Shown in pieces: positions 51,919-60,560 of a DNA stretch of 64,000 bases. The notes under the pieces were generated by a model. It was not told the origin of the DNA, searched no databases, and saw nothing but the letters and a program-made list of their open reading frames with translations. The position numbers and the translations under genes are program-made. The stretch spans positions 29,271-93,270 of the forward strand of contig NZ_JBJQOQ010000019.1 in the NCBI RefSeq assembly GCF_046036945.1, written 5' to 3'. Position 1 is the first letter of the stretch. Every line of letters starts with the position of its first letter. The stretch comes from Brevibacillus_C sp046036945 (GTDB lineage Bacteria > Bacillota > Bacilli > Brevibacillales > Brevibacillaceae).

Positions 51919-53085
51919 ATGCATATGCGGTTAAACGAAGAACAGAAGATGATCCAAAAAACGGTCAGAAAATTCGTTGAAAAGGAACTGATGCCCCTTG
52001 AGCCGGACGTGCTGCGAAATGAAAGAGAGGGCAAACCGGGCATTACTCCCGAGCAAAAAAAAGAACTCCAATTAAAAGCAAAGCATCTCGGGTTTTGGGG
52101 CATCAACACGCCAGCGGAGTACGGCGGGGCAAACCTGGGGCAGATGATGCAGGCAATCGTCGCGATGGAATTGGCCAGAACCTTTGTGCCTTTCAACTTT
52201 GGCGGCTATGCCGACAATATCCTCTACTACGGCAATGAAGAACAAAAAAAGAAGTACCTGATTCCGACCATCAACGGTGACAGGATTTCCTGCTTTGCCT
52301 TTACCGAGCCGGGAGCGGGTTCAGATACCCGGCGGATCAACTTGCGGGCGGAAAAAGACGGAAACGAGTGGGTATTAAACGGAGAAAAAGTCTTTATTAC
52401 CAACGGAAATGAAGCTGATTTTGCGATGGTATTTGCGGTCACAGACAAACAGCAGGGACAGGGAGGCGGCGTAACCTGCTTCCTCGTCGACCGTGACATG
52501 GGCTGGAAATCGGAGTACATCCATACAATGGGAGAGTGGGGCCCTGCTTCCCTGATCTTTGACAATGTGCGGGTGCCGGAAGAAAATATCCTGGGAGAAT
52601 TGCACGGAGGGTATCAACTCGGTCTGGAGTGGATTGGATTTGCCCGCTGGATTGTCGGAGCACGAGCGGTTGGCGCCGCGGAACGCCTGCTTCAAATGGC
52701 GATTGATTACGCCAAGCAGCGGGTGACATTCGGGCAGCCAATCGCAGAGCGGCAGGCGATTCAGTGGATGATTGCCGATTCGGCGGTTGAAATCGAAGCG
52801 GCCAGATGGCTGGTCTTTAACGCCGCCTGGATGCTGGATCAGGGCATGGACAATCGCCATTACGCTTCCATGGCAAAGCTGTTTGGCGCCAACATGGGGA
52901 ATCGGGTTGTCGACCGCGTTCTGCAAATCCACGGCGGGATGGGCTATACCAAGGAACTGCCAATCGAGCGCTGGTACCGGGAAGCAAGGCTGTGGCGAAT
53001 CTACGACGGGACAGATGAAATACAGCGACTGATCATTTCCCGAAACCTGCTGAAAGGGCATGTAAAACTGGGAGAGTCGATGTAG
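51919..53085 (+). CDS. Acyl-CoA dehydrogenase (second copy in the operon)
   Basis: FAD enzyme of 388 aa, distinct from the one at 42405. It has CFAFTEPGAGSDTRRIN, the FAD loop WVLNGEKVFITNGNEADFAMVFA, QAIQWMIADSAVEIEAARWL, and the end RIYDGTDEIQRLIISRNLL. This is the pattern of classical short/medium-chain acyl-CoA dehydrogenases. It would oxidise a saturated acyl-CoA produced in the same pathway. AAAAAGGAGA precedes the ATG. Presence of both an ACAD11-like and a classical enzyme suggests two successive steps. Confidence 0.9.
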   Translation: MHMRLNEEQKMIQKTVRKFVEKELMPLEPDVLRNEREGKPGITPEQKKELQLKAKHLGFWGINTPAEYGGANLGQMMQAIVAMELARTFVPFNFGGYADNILYYGNEEQKKKYLIPTINGDRISCFAFTEPGAGSDTRRINLRAEKDGNEWVLNGEKVFITNGNEADFAMVFAVTDKQQGQGGGVTCFLVDRDMGWKSEYIHTMGEWGPASLIFDNVRVPEENILGELHGGYQLGLEWIGFARWIVGARAVGAAERLLQMAIDYAKQRVTFGQPIAERQAIQWMIADSAVEIEAARWLVFNAAWMLDQGMDNRHYASMAKLFGANMGNRVVDRVLQIHGGMGYTKELPIERWYREARLWRIYDGTDEIQRLIISRNLLKGHVKLGESM

Positions 53086-53158
53086 GTTCCGAGGTACTGA
53101 AGTGCTTGTCGACAGAGGCTGGTCCATACGGACAGAACAGTTAGGGGGATGAGCGTGA

Positions 53159-54133
53159 ATGAAGGCGATTCAATTTCAGGAGTATGGAACACCTGATGTG
53201 CTGCAGGTGGTCGATATCCCCGTGCCAACCCTAAAACCGGGTGAGGTGTTGGTACAGGTCAAAGCTGTCGGGGTAAACTTTGCGGACACCATGCGCCGCC
53301 GAAACCGCTATTTGGCGAAAACCCCGCTTCCTTACATTCCCGGTTCAGAGGTGGCAGGGGTGATTACCGAGGTATCACCTGAGATCACCCAGTTCCGTGT
53401 GGGGGATCGGGTCGTTGCCTTAACCGGCGGCGGGGGCTACGCAGAGTACGTGACTCTCCCCGAAAATGCCGTTTTTCCCATTCCCGAACAGGTAGATTTT
53501 GACCAGGCTGCCGCCTTGCTGCTTCAGGGGCTTACCGCTTACCACGTATTGCGCACGTCAGGACAGTTTTCTGAAGGTGAGTCTGTATTGGTTCACGCCG
53601 CAGCAGGAGGCGTGGGAACACTGGCTGTTCAGTTGGCAAAGCTGTGGGGAGCAGGGAAGGTGATCGCGACGGCAAGCAGTTCGCAGAAGCTGGAGCTGGC
53701 CCTCTCTCTCGGAGCGGATGTCGGGGTGAACTATTCAGCGGCGGATTGGAACGACCAGGTGACGGAACACACCGATGGAAAAGGCGTTGATATCGTTCTG
53801 GAAATGGTTGGGGGTGAGTTTTTCCAAAAAAGCATTTGCTGTCTGGCGACGTTCGGGCGCCTCGTCATCTACGGCCGAGCGGGTGCCGAAACCACCCAGT
53901 TTGATCCGTCTGTCCTGATGCAGCGCAATACCAGTGTTGTCGGCTTCTGGTTGACGCGAATCATGCAGCGTCCGGCTATGTATCGGGAGAGCGTACGGGA
54001 GTTGCTGCGTTATGTGGCTGAGGGGACATTGCAATTGATCATCGGGGAAAGAGTGCCGCTGACGGAAGCGAGTAGGGCTCACGAGCTTCTGGAGGGGCGC
54101 CGGACAACAGGCAAAGTGCTGTTAATACCATGA
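53159..54133 (+). CDS. Quinone-oxidoreductase-like zinc-free MDR reductase
   Basis: NADPH-dependent medium-chain reductase of 324 aa. N-terminal KAVGVNFADTMRRRNRY, AAALLLQGLTAYHVL, the nucleotide motif HAAAGGVGTLAVQLAKLWGA and the C-terminal GRRTTGKVLLIP are typical of quinone oxidoreductase/enoyl reductase proteins. No structural zinc cysteines are present. It may reduce an enoyl or keto intermediate of the operon; this is inferred from position. AGGGGG lies 10 bp before the ATG. A strong terminator follows and ends the operon. Confidence 0.88.
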   Translation: MKAIQFQEYGTPDVLQVVDIPVPTLKPGEVLVQVKAVGVNFADTMRRRNRYLAKTPLPYIPGSEVAGVITEVSPEITQFRVGDRVVALTGGGGYAEYVTLPENAVFPIPEQVDFDQAAALLLQGLTAYHVLRTSGQFSEGESVLVHAAAGGVGTLAVQLAKLWGAGKVIATASSSQKLELALSLGADVGVNYSAADWNDQVTEHTDGKGVDIVLEMVGGEFFQKSICCLATFGRLVIYGRAGAETTQFDPSVLMQRNTSVVGFWLTRIMQRPAMYRESVRELLRYVAEGTLQLIIGERVPLTEASRAHELLEGRRTTGKVLLIP

Positions 54134-54145
54134 ACGACCTGATGA

Positions 54146-54178
54146 AAAGCTTTGCTATTGAATAGCAAAGCTTTTTTT
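54146..54178 (+). terminator. Terminator of the acyl-CoA/ABC operon
   Basis: AAAGCTTTGCTATT pairs with AATAGCAAAGCTTT across a minimal loop, followed by seven T residues. Confidence 0.9.
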
Positions 54179-54394
54179 GTTTTTGAAAATATTTTCCGAA
54201 ATAAAGTCAATCAATTCAGATTTTTGCGAGGCTCCTGCTGACTTTTGGAAAGGTAAGGAAGCTTTTTTTGTTGCTTTCATGCGAAAATGGTAAAATATAC
54301 TCTTTTACATAACGAAAATAATTTTTTGTATAATAGTTTTACAGGAAAAAATATGGAGATCTTTTTTGTTTTAGAAAAAAATTTTCTTCGTCTA

Positions 54395-54424
54395 TTGAAA
54401 AAATGTAATATATTTTTATATAAT
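54395..54424 (+). promoter_or_regulatory. AT-rich control region and sigma-A promoter of the oligopeptide operon
   Basis: The 54180-54560 gap holds no convincing gene. TTGAAA (54395-54400) and TATAAT (54419-54424) are 18 bp apart; a second TATAAT lies at 54329-54334 with a TTTACA 19 bp upstream. An AATTTTC-type half site (about 54381) and ATTTTCCGAAAT (about 54188) vaguely recall CodY boxes, which control peptide importers in relatives. That link is weak. Confidence 0.5.
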
Positions 54425-54560
54425 AGGTTTCGAATTGAGGAAGTTGTTTTACTCTTTCAACTTCTGACAAGCGACAGACATAGGGGGGGCAAAAAATCCG
54501 AAAATAGCAGAAATTATGTGAACGCTATCATTTTGGGGTGTATGAAAAGGAGGTTGCATT

Positions 54561-56189
54561 ATGAAGAAGTATCATAAACCAGTCTTGGCCGCCATTCTGT
54601 CTGCCATGGTAATGCTGGCAGGGTGTTCGTCAAGCAATGCGCCTGGCGATTCGGCAGCGGCCGGCCAGGGACAGACCCAGGGAGAAAAAATTCTCGTCAT
54701 CGGACGGGGCGGCGACACCGTAACGCTTGATCCTGCCCAGTCGTCAGACGACGAGACCAACCGGGTCACCGAGGAAGTCGTCGAAACATTGGTAACCTAC
54801 AAAAAAGGAACGAGCGAAATCGTGCCGCTGCTTGCAAAGAGCTGGCAAATTAGCGAAGACGGAAAGACGGTTACCTTCCACCTGGAGGAAGGCGTAAAAT
54901 TCCACGACGGCACGCCGTTTAACGCAGACGCGGTCGTGTACAACTTCGAACGCTGGTGGGATCCTGATCATCCTTATCACAATGGCGCTTTCTCGATCTT
55001 CCAGACCGATATGGGCGGATTCAAGGGAGACGAAAAATCCGTTATCCGCGGCGTGAAGAAAGTGGACGAGAACACGGTTGAAGTTAGCTTGGCCCACTCC
55101 TTCGCACCGTTTATCGCCATGCTGACCGAGCCGCAGTACAGCATTGTTTCACCGGAAAGCATGAAGAAGAACAACGGCGAATTTAAAGATCAGCTGGTCG
55201 GAACGGGAGCCTTCCAGTTTGTCAGCTGGGCGCCGAACGACAAGATCGTGTTGAAGAAAAACCCTGAATACCGCGTCAGCGGCCTGCCGAAAGTAGATCA
55301 GCTGGTGTTTCAGGTCATCAAGGACAACTCCGCCAGACTGAATGCGCTCAAGACGGGGCAGATCGACCTGATGGAGGGAGTCAGTCCGTCGGATGTGGAG
55401 TCGCTGAAGAGCGACCCGAATCTGGAGGTCTATACCAGCCCGAGCAATAACGTCGGCTATATGGCCTTTAATACACAGATGAAACCATTTGACAATCCAA
55501 AAGTCCGCCAGGCGATCAGCATGACGATCGACAAGCAAGGGCTGATCGACGCCTTCTACTACGGACAAGCAGAACCGGCTGTCACGGTGCTGCCGTCCAA
55601 GAGCTGGGCGCTCAACACCGACCTGGAAACCTATCCGAATGATCTCGAAAAGGCCAAGCAGCTGCTTGCAGAAGCAGGCTATCCAGACGGCTTCAAAACC
55701 GAGCTGTGGGTCATGCCGGTCGCCCGCCCGTACATGCCGCAGCCGGAAAAAATCGGTGCCGCGCTTCAAGCCAATATGAAGCAGATCGGCATCGATGCCA
55801 AAATCGTTACGTATGACTGGGCGACCTATATCAAAAAGACGAATAACGGCGAAGCGCCGATGTGTCTTTTGGGATGGTCCGCAGCAACTTGGGATCCGAC
55901 TACCCTGATGTATACGCTGCTTCACTCAACCGATGCAAAACCGACGAACAATGTCTCGCTCTACAAGAATCCTGAGGTAGACGAACTGCTGGACAAGGCA
56001 TTGCAAGTGAATGACCAGGCTGAACGAGCCAAGCTTTACAACAAAGCGCAGGAGCTTATCTACAACGATGCGCCGATGAACCCGCTGGTTCACTCAACGC
56101 CTGTCAGAGCTGCAAGCAAAAGCGTTGCCGGATATGTACCGCAAGTGACGTACGGCCCGCAGCTGACCGACGTCGACATTGTGAAATAA
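54561..56189 (+). CDS. Peptide ABC transporter substrate-binding lipoprotein (OppA/DppE type)
   Basis: Extracellular solute-binding family 5 receptor of 542 aa. Signal peptide ends MLAGC (about Cys22). Family landmarks: LVIGRGGDTVTLDPAQSSDD, VTFHLEEGVKFHDGTPFNAD, VGTGAFQFVSWAPNDKIVL, VRQAISMTIDKQGLIDAFYYG and a late WDPTTLMYTLLHS. Ligands may be di- or oligopeptides or other oligomers such as glutathione. AAAAGGAGG precedes the ATG. It leads the D-F-B-C transporter genes, with an M20 peptidase gene between. Confidence 0.92.
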   Translation: MKKYHKPVLAAILSAMVMLAGCSSSNAPGDSAAAGQGQTQGEKILVIGRGGDTVTLDPAQSSDDETNRVTEEVVETLVTYKKGTSEIVPLLAKSWQISEDGKTVTFHLEEGVKFHDGTPFNADAVVYNFERWWDPDHPYHNGAFSIFQTDMGGFKGDEKSVIRGVKKVDENTVEVSLAHSFAPFIAMLTEPQYSIVSPESMKKNNGEFKDQLVGTGAFQFVSWAPNDKIVLKKNPEYRVSGLPKVDQLVFQVIKDNSARLNALKTGQIDLMEGVSPSDVESLKSDPNLEVYTSPSNNVGYMAFNTQMKPFDNPKVRQAISMTIDKQGLIDAFYYGQAEPAVTVLPSKSWALNTDLETYPNDLEKAKQLLAEAGYPDGFKTELWVMPVARPYMPQPEKIGAALQANMKQIGIDAKIVTYDWATYIKKTNNGEAPMCLLGWSAATWDPTTLMYTLLHSTDAKPTNNVSLYKNPEVDELLDKALQVNDQAERAKLYNKAQELIYNDAPMNPLVHSTPVRAASKSVAGYVPQVTYGPQLTDVDIVK

Positions 56190-56207
56190 AGCGAAGTGAA
56201 CTGCTGC

Positions 56208-56238
56208 CCCGCCCAAACGGACAAACCGATTGGGCGGG
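56208..56238 (+). other. Intercistronic hairpin after the receptor gene
   Basis: CCCGCCCAA (56208-56216) pairs perfectly with TTGGGCGGG (56230-56238). No T-run follows, so it probably stabilises the receptor mRNA or attenuates read-through into the peptidase and transporter genes. Confidence 0.55.
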
Positions 56239-56289
56239 ATCATTCATCTCATGCCCACCGTAAAAAAGGGGAAAGAAAGGGTGTACTTT

Positions 56290-57471
56290 ATGGAGATCTC
56301 GAAGGAATCGCTTGCCGAGCTGGCTCAGCAGATAAAGGATGATTTGATCGGCTGGAGACGCTATCTGCACAAACATCCGGAACTGTCCTTTCAGGAAAAG
56401 CATACCTCCCAATTTATCTGCGATACGCTGCAAACCTTTGACGGACTGGAGCTGTCCCGCCCTACAGAAACGAGCGTCATGGCGAAGCTGAAGGGCCCTC
56501 GGCCGGGCAAGACCCTGGCGATCCGGGCGGATATCGATGCGCTGCCGATTCACGAAGAGAACGACTGCGACTTTGTCTCTGAGAATCCGGGGGTCATGCA
56601 CGCCTGCGGACACGACGGTCATACGGCAATCCTGCTGGGTACGGCAAAAATCCTTTCATCGCTCAAAGATCAGCTGCAAGGGGAGATTCGCTTCCTCTTT
56701 CAGCATGCGGAAGAGCAGGCGCCGGGCGGCGCGCAGCAGATGGTGGATGCCGGCGTGATGGAAGGTGTCGACCGGGTGATCGGCCTGCATCTTCACTCCC
56801 CGTTGGAAGTGGGCAATCTGAACATCAAAGCGGGACCTACCCATGCCGCTTCCGACGAGTTTTCGATTACCGTCATCGGAGTGGGCGGACACGCTGCCCA
56901 GCCGCACGATGCGATCGACAGCCTGGCGATCGCGGCGCAAGTGGTGACCAATCTGCAGCACATCGTCTCCCGCAACACGGATCCGCTGGAAAATCTGGTC
57001 CTCTCCGTCACGAAGATCATGGGCGGCTCCGCATTCAACGTCATTCCCGGATCGGTAGAACTGGCAGGGACGGTGCGTTCATTTAATCCCGAAGTTCGCA
57101 AGCATGTGCCCGGGATGATGGAACGGGTGGTCAAGGGGATTACTGAAGCCCACGGCGGAACCTACGAGTTCAGCTACAAACACGGACACGATCCGGTCAT
57201 CAACGATCAGGCGACGGCAGAACTGGTCAAGGAAACCTTGATCGAGGCGTTCGGCCAGGAAGCGGTGCAGCCGATGATTCCAACGATGGGAGGAGAAGAT
57301 TTTTCCGCCTTTCAGGCAAAAGCGCCCGGGACCTACTTCTGGGTAGGAGCGGGAAATGTGTCGAAAGGAATTGTCCATCCGCACCATCACCCGCGCTTTG
57401 CGATCGACGAAGATTCGCTGGTTATCGGTGTGCAGGCTTTCCTTCATCTTGCTTTCAAATTAGTCAAATAA
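56290..57471 (+). CDS. M20-family amidohydrolase (peptidase/aminoacylase)
   Basis: Zinc-dependent cytoplasmic hydrolase of 393 aa of the M20D group (hippurate hydrolase, N-acyl amino acid deacylase type). Metal and catalytic motifs: LHKHPELSFQE, AIRADIDALPIHEEN, MHACGHDGHTAILLG, FLFQHAEEQAPGGA, and late MGGEDFSAFQAKAPG with HHPRFAIDE. The dimerisation domain lies between residues ~180 and ~290. It is embedded in the peptide importer operon, so it may cleave the imported peptide or acyl-amino acid. The ATG at 56290 follows a modest AAAGG. Confidence 0.92.
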   Translation: MEISKESLAELAQQIKDDLIGWRRYLHKHPELSFQEKHTSQFICDTLQTFDGLELSRPTETSVMAKLKGPRPGKTLAIRADIDALPIHEENDCDFVSENPGVMHACGHDGHTAILLGTAKILSSLKDQLQGEIRFLFQHAEEQAPGGAQQMVDAGVMEGVDRVIGLHLHSPLEVGNLNIKAGPTHAASDEFSITVIGVGGHAAQPHDAIDSLAIAAQVVTNLQHIVSRNTDPLENLVLSVTKIMGGSAFNVIPGSVELAGTVRSFNPEVRKHVPGMMERVVKGITEAHGGTYEFSYKHGHDPVINDQATAELVKETLIEAFGQEAVQPMIPTMGGEDFSAFQAKAPGTYFWVGAGNVSKGIVHPHHHPRFAIDEDSLVIGVQAFLHLAFKLVK

Positions 57472-57515
57472 GATTTCACAACATGAACGAGGAAGAGCGG
57501 AAGGGGGATGGACCG

Positions 57516-58520
57516 TTGAGTAAATTGCTGTCTGTGCAAGGCTTACAAACATACTTTCACACGGATGAAGGGGTCGTTCGTTCAGTAGACAATGTCGATT
57601 TCGAGATCAACGAGGGCGAGATTCTCGGCATTGTCGGCGAGTCGGGATGCGGGAAGAGCGTCACCTCGCTGTCCATCATGGGTCTTATCCCCTCTCCTCC
57701 CGGAAAGATTGTCGGAGGGGAAATACGGTTCGAAGGCAAAAATTTGCTGGAGCTGAGCAAAAAAGAACTGCGCTCCATCAGAGGAAACAAGATCGCGATG
57801 ATCTTCCAGGAGCCGATGACCAGTCTGAATCCCGTGTTTAAAATTGGCGACCAAATGTGCGAAGCGGTGCAGCTCCACATGGGGTTGAAGAAAAAACAGG
57901 CGGTCGAACGGGTGATCCAACTGTTGAAACAAGTCGGGCTGCCGAGAGCCGAACAGGTGATTCACGAATATCCGCATCAATTGTCAGGCGGAATGCGTCA
58001 GCGGGTGATGATCGCTATGGCGATGGCGTGCAATCCGAAGCTGCTGATCGCCGATGAGCCAACGACGGCTCTGGACGTGACGATTCAAGCGCAAATTCTG
58101 GATTTGATGCGAAAAATCTCACGGGAGTCGGGTACGGCGATCATGCTGATCACGCATGATCTCGGCGTTGTCGCGGAAATGTGCCACAGGGTGGTTGTGA
58201 TGTACGCAGGCAAAGTGGTGGAACAAGCCGATGTTCAAACCCTGTTTGCCAGTCCCAAACACCCGTACACGATTGGCCTGCTGCAGTCGATGCCGACACT
58301 CCATGAACGGAAAGAAAAGCTGGATGCAATCCCCGGAAATGTCCCGATACCGTCGGAACTGCCCAAGGGCTGCAAGTTCGCCCCGCGATGCGCGCACGCG
58401 ACGGACATCTGCCGACAGGCGGAGCCGGAACTGACACGACTGGAAGAGAACGAGATGCACGAAGTACGCTGTTGGTTGTATCAGGAGCATTCCGAGGCTC
58501 CCCGCGGAGCGATGGACTGA
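57516..58520 (+). CDS. oppD: Oligopeptide ABC transporter ATPase OppD/DppD
   Basis: ATPase of 334 aa. Walker A GESGCGKSVT, Q-loop MIFQEPMTSLNPVFKIG, signature LSGGMRQRVMIAMAM, Walker B LLIADEPTTALDVT and switch His LITHDLGVVAEM. The C-terminal OppD extension has GCKFAPRCAHATDIC, cysteines that bind an iron-sulfur cluster in relatives. I prefer the TTG at 57516 (GGGGG 9 bp upstream, giving the normal MSKLLSVQGLQTYF start) over the ATG at 57483. Confidence 0.93.
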   Translation: MSKLLSVQGLQTYFHTDEGVVRSVDNVDFEINEGEILGIVGESGCGKSVTSLSIMGLIPSPPGKIVGGEIRFEGKNLLELSKKELRSIRGNKIAMIFQEPMTSLNPVFKIGDQMCEAVQLHMGLKKKQAVERVIQLLKQVGLPRAEQVIHEYPHQLSGGMRQRVMIAMAMACNPKLLIADEPTTALDVTIQAQILDLMRKISRESGTAIMLITHDLGVVAEMCHRVVVMYAGKVVEQADVQTLFASPKHPYTIGLLQSMPTLHERKEKLDAIPGNVPIPSELPKGCKFAPRCAHATDICRQAEPELTRLEENEMHEVRCWLYQEHSEAPRGAMD

Positions 58521-58535
58521 CATGGAGGCGAGAAA

Positions 58536-59504
58536 ATGAGCAGGGCCCTGTTGGAAGTAAACAATTTGAAAACCTATTACGCCATTGACAAAGGCGGTTT
58601 GTTCAAGAAAGAGACGAGATACGTCAAAGCGGTGGACGGCGTCAGTTTCCGCATCCGGGAGGGCGAAGTATTCGGCCTGGTAGGGGAAAGCGGCTGCGGA
58701 AAGTCTACGACAGGCCGGTCGATTCTTCGCTTGACCGACCCGACAGACGGAGAAGTCCTGTTTCAGGGCAAAAATCTGGTCACCCTGCCGGAAAAGGAGA
58801 TGCAGCGGGTGCGCAGGGATCTGCAGATCATTTTCCAGGACCCGTTCGCTTCGTTGAACCCTAAAATGACGATCGGGCAAATCCTGGAGGAACCGATGAT
58901 CGTGCACGGCATCAAGGAAAAGGCAGAGCGCAAAAAGCGGCTGGGCGAACTCCTGGAAGCAGTCGGTTTGCATCCGAGTCACGCCAACCGGTATGCCCAT
59001 GAATTCAGCGGCGGGCAGCGGCAGCGCGTGGGCATTGCCAGGGCTCTGGTGCTTCGCCCTAAGCTGATTATCGCCGATGAACCGGTCTCGGCCCTCGATG
59101 TGAGCGTCCAGGCACAGGTGATCAACCTGATGCAGAGCTTGCAGCAGCAGTACAAGCTGACCTATCTGTTTATCGCACACGACTTGAGCGTCGTGCGCCA
59201 TATCTGCAATCGCATTGGCGTGATGTATCTGGGGCGGATCGTCGAGCAGGGGGACTGCGAAAAGCTGTATGAAAACCCCAAGCATCCCTACACGCAGGCC
59301 CTGTTGTCTGCAGTGCCCGTACCTGATCCGAACTGGCAGCGGGAACGCATCATCCTTCATGGTGACGTCCCCAGTCCGATCAATCCTCCCGTAGGCTGCG
59401 CATTTCACCCGCGGTGTCCGTATGCCATGGACATTTGCAAGACAGAGCGGCCGGAGTTCAGAGAGGTTGAAAACGGGCATCAGGTTGCGTGCCATTTAAT
59501 GTAA
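58536..59504 (+). CDS. oppF: Oligopeptide ABC transporter ATPase OppF/DppF
   Basis: Partner ATPase, 322 aa. Walker A GESGCGKSTTGRS, Q-loop IIFQDPFASLNPKMTIG, signature FSGGQRQRVGIARAL, Walker B LIIADEPVSALDVS, switch LFIAHDLSVVRHI and the family-specific C-terminal CAFHPRCPYAMDIC. GGAGGCG lies 5 bp before the ATG, 15 bp after oppD. Confidence 0.94.
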   Translation: MSRALLEVNNLKTYYAIDKGGLFKKETRYVKAVDGVSFRIREGEVFGLVGESGCGKSTTGRSILRLTDPTDGEVLFQGKNLVTLPEKEMQRVRRDLQIIFQDPFASLNPKMTIGQILEEPMIVHGIKEKAERKKRLGELLEAVGLHPSHANRYAHEFSGGQRQRVGIARALVLRPKLIIADEPVSALDVSVQAQVINLMQSLQQQYKLTYLFIAHDLSVVRHICNRIGVMYLGRIVEQGDCEKLYENPKHPYTQALLSAVPVPDPNWQRERIILHGDVPSPINPPVGCAFHPRCPYAMDICKTERPEFREVENGHQVACHLM

Positions 59505-59541
59505 GGCGACTTTCACTATACGGATAAATGGGGGTAAACCA

Positions 59542-60546
59542 GTGGTTAAGTATGTGGCCAGAAGAATCTTTCAACTTATCCCTGTACTGATCGGTGTTTC
59601 CATCATCGTCTTTGCGATCATTCACTTCATTCCCGGTGATCCGGCGCAGGTCATCCTGGGCGAACAGGCGAGTGCCGAAGCGATTGCGCAGCTAAGGCAT
59701 CAATTGGGGCTTGATTTACCGTTATACCAACAGTATTTTCAATTCGTTTGGCAACTGTTGAAAGGCGATTTGGGAACCTCGCTGTTGACGCAAAAACCCA
59801 TTATCGAAGAAATTGTTCCGCATCTGGCTGCCACTGCCGAATTGACGCTATTCGCAATGATATTTGCCGTTGTCATCGGGGTGAATGCCGGGATCGTCTC
59901 AGCATGGAAGAGAAATACCTGGCTGGATTACATGCCGATGATCATCGCGCTCGTCGGGGTGTCGATGCCGATCTTTTGGCTCGGATTGCTGGAACAGTGG
60001 CTGTTTGGGATTAAGCTGCAGTGGCTGCCGGTACTCGGAAGGATGGATGGGAGAGTACAGGTGGAGACGATCACGAATTTTTACTTGATCGATACACTCT
60101 TAAAAGGGAATATAACCCAATTCTGGGAGTCGATAAAACACCTAATCCTGCCTGCTGTGGCTTTGGGAACCATTCCGATGGCGTATATCGCCAGGATGAC
60201 CCGCTCCAGCATGCTTGAAATCCTCAAGCACGACTACGTTCGCACCGCCAGAGCCAAAGGGCTGCACGAGTTTTTTGTCGTGTACAAGCACGCCTTGAAG
60301 AATTCGTTTTCTCCCGTCATGACGGTCATCGGCCTGGAGGTGGGCCGGCTGCTCGGGGGAGCGGTGCTGACAGAGACGATCTTTGGCTGGCCGGGCGTGG
60401 GCCAATACATTTACAACGCCATCGGTTATCGCGATTACGCGGTCATCCAGTCAGGAATTCTGGTGCTCGCCGTTATTTTCATCGTTGTGAATTTGATCGT
60501 CGATTTGCTGTACACCTATCTTGACCCAAGAATTCAGTATAAGTAA
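59542..60546 (+). CDS. oppB: Oligopeptide ABC transporter permease OppB/DppB
   Basis: Membrane permease of 334 aa with six helices. It begins with KYVARRIFQLIPVLIGVSII and FAIIHFIPGDPA. The ATPase-coupling EAA loop is YVRTARAKGLHEFFVVYKHA, and LGGAVLTETIFGWPGVGQY follows. The GTG start is 7 bp after a G-rich box. The order receptor-peptidase-D-F-B-C differs from the common A-B-C-D-F order. Confidence 0.94.
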   Translation: MVKYVARRIFQLIPVLIGVSIIVFAIIHFIPGDPAQVILGEQASAEAIAQLRHQLGLDLPLYQQYFQFVWQLLKGDLGTSLLTQKPIIEEIVPHLAATAELTLFAMIFAVVIGVNAGIVSAWKRNTWLDYMPMIIALVGVSMPIFWLGLLEQWLFGIKLQWLPVLGRMDGRVQVETITNFYLIDTLLKGNITQFWESIKHLILPAVALGTIPMAYIARMTRSSMLEILKHDYVRTARAKGLHEFFVVYKHALKNSFSPVMTVIGLEVGRLLGGAVLTETIFGWPGVGQYIYNAIGYRDYAVIQSGILVLAVIFIVVNLIVDLLYTYLDPRIQYK

Positions 60547-60560
60547 CGGGGGGTTCAACT

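Noticed and set aside
54287..54577. Plus-strand open frame of 96 codons before the peptide receptor gene
   Set aside because: It has no ribosome site, contains two promoter-like elements, and is an AT-rich regulatory region.
58119..59495. Minus-strand open frame of 458 codons opposite oppD-oppF
   Set aside because: Both ATPases on the plus strand show all ABC motifs; the antisense frame shows none.
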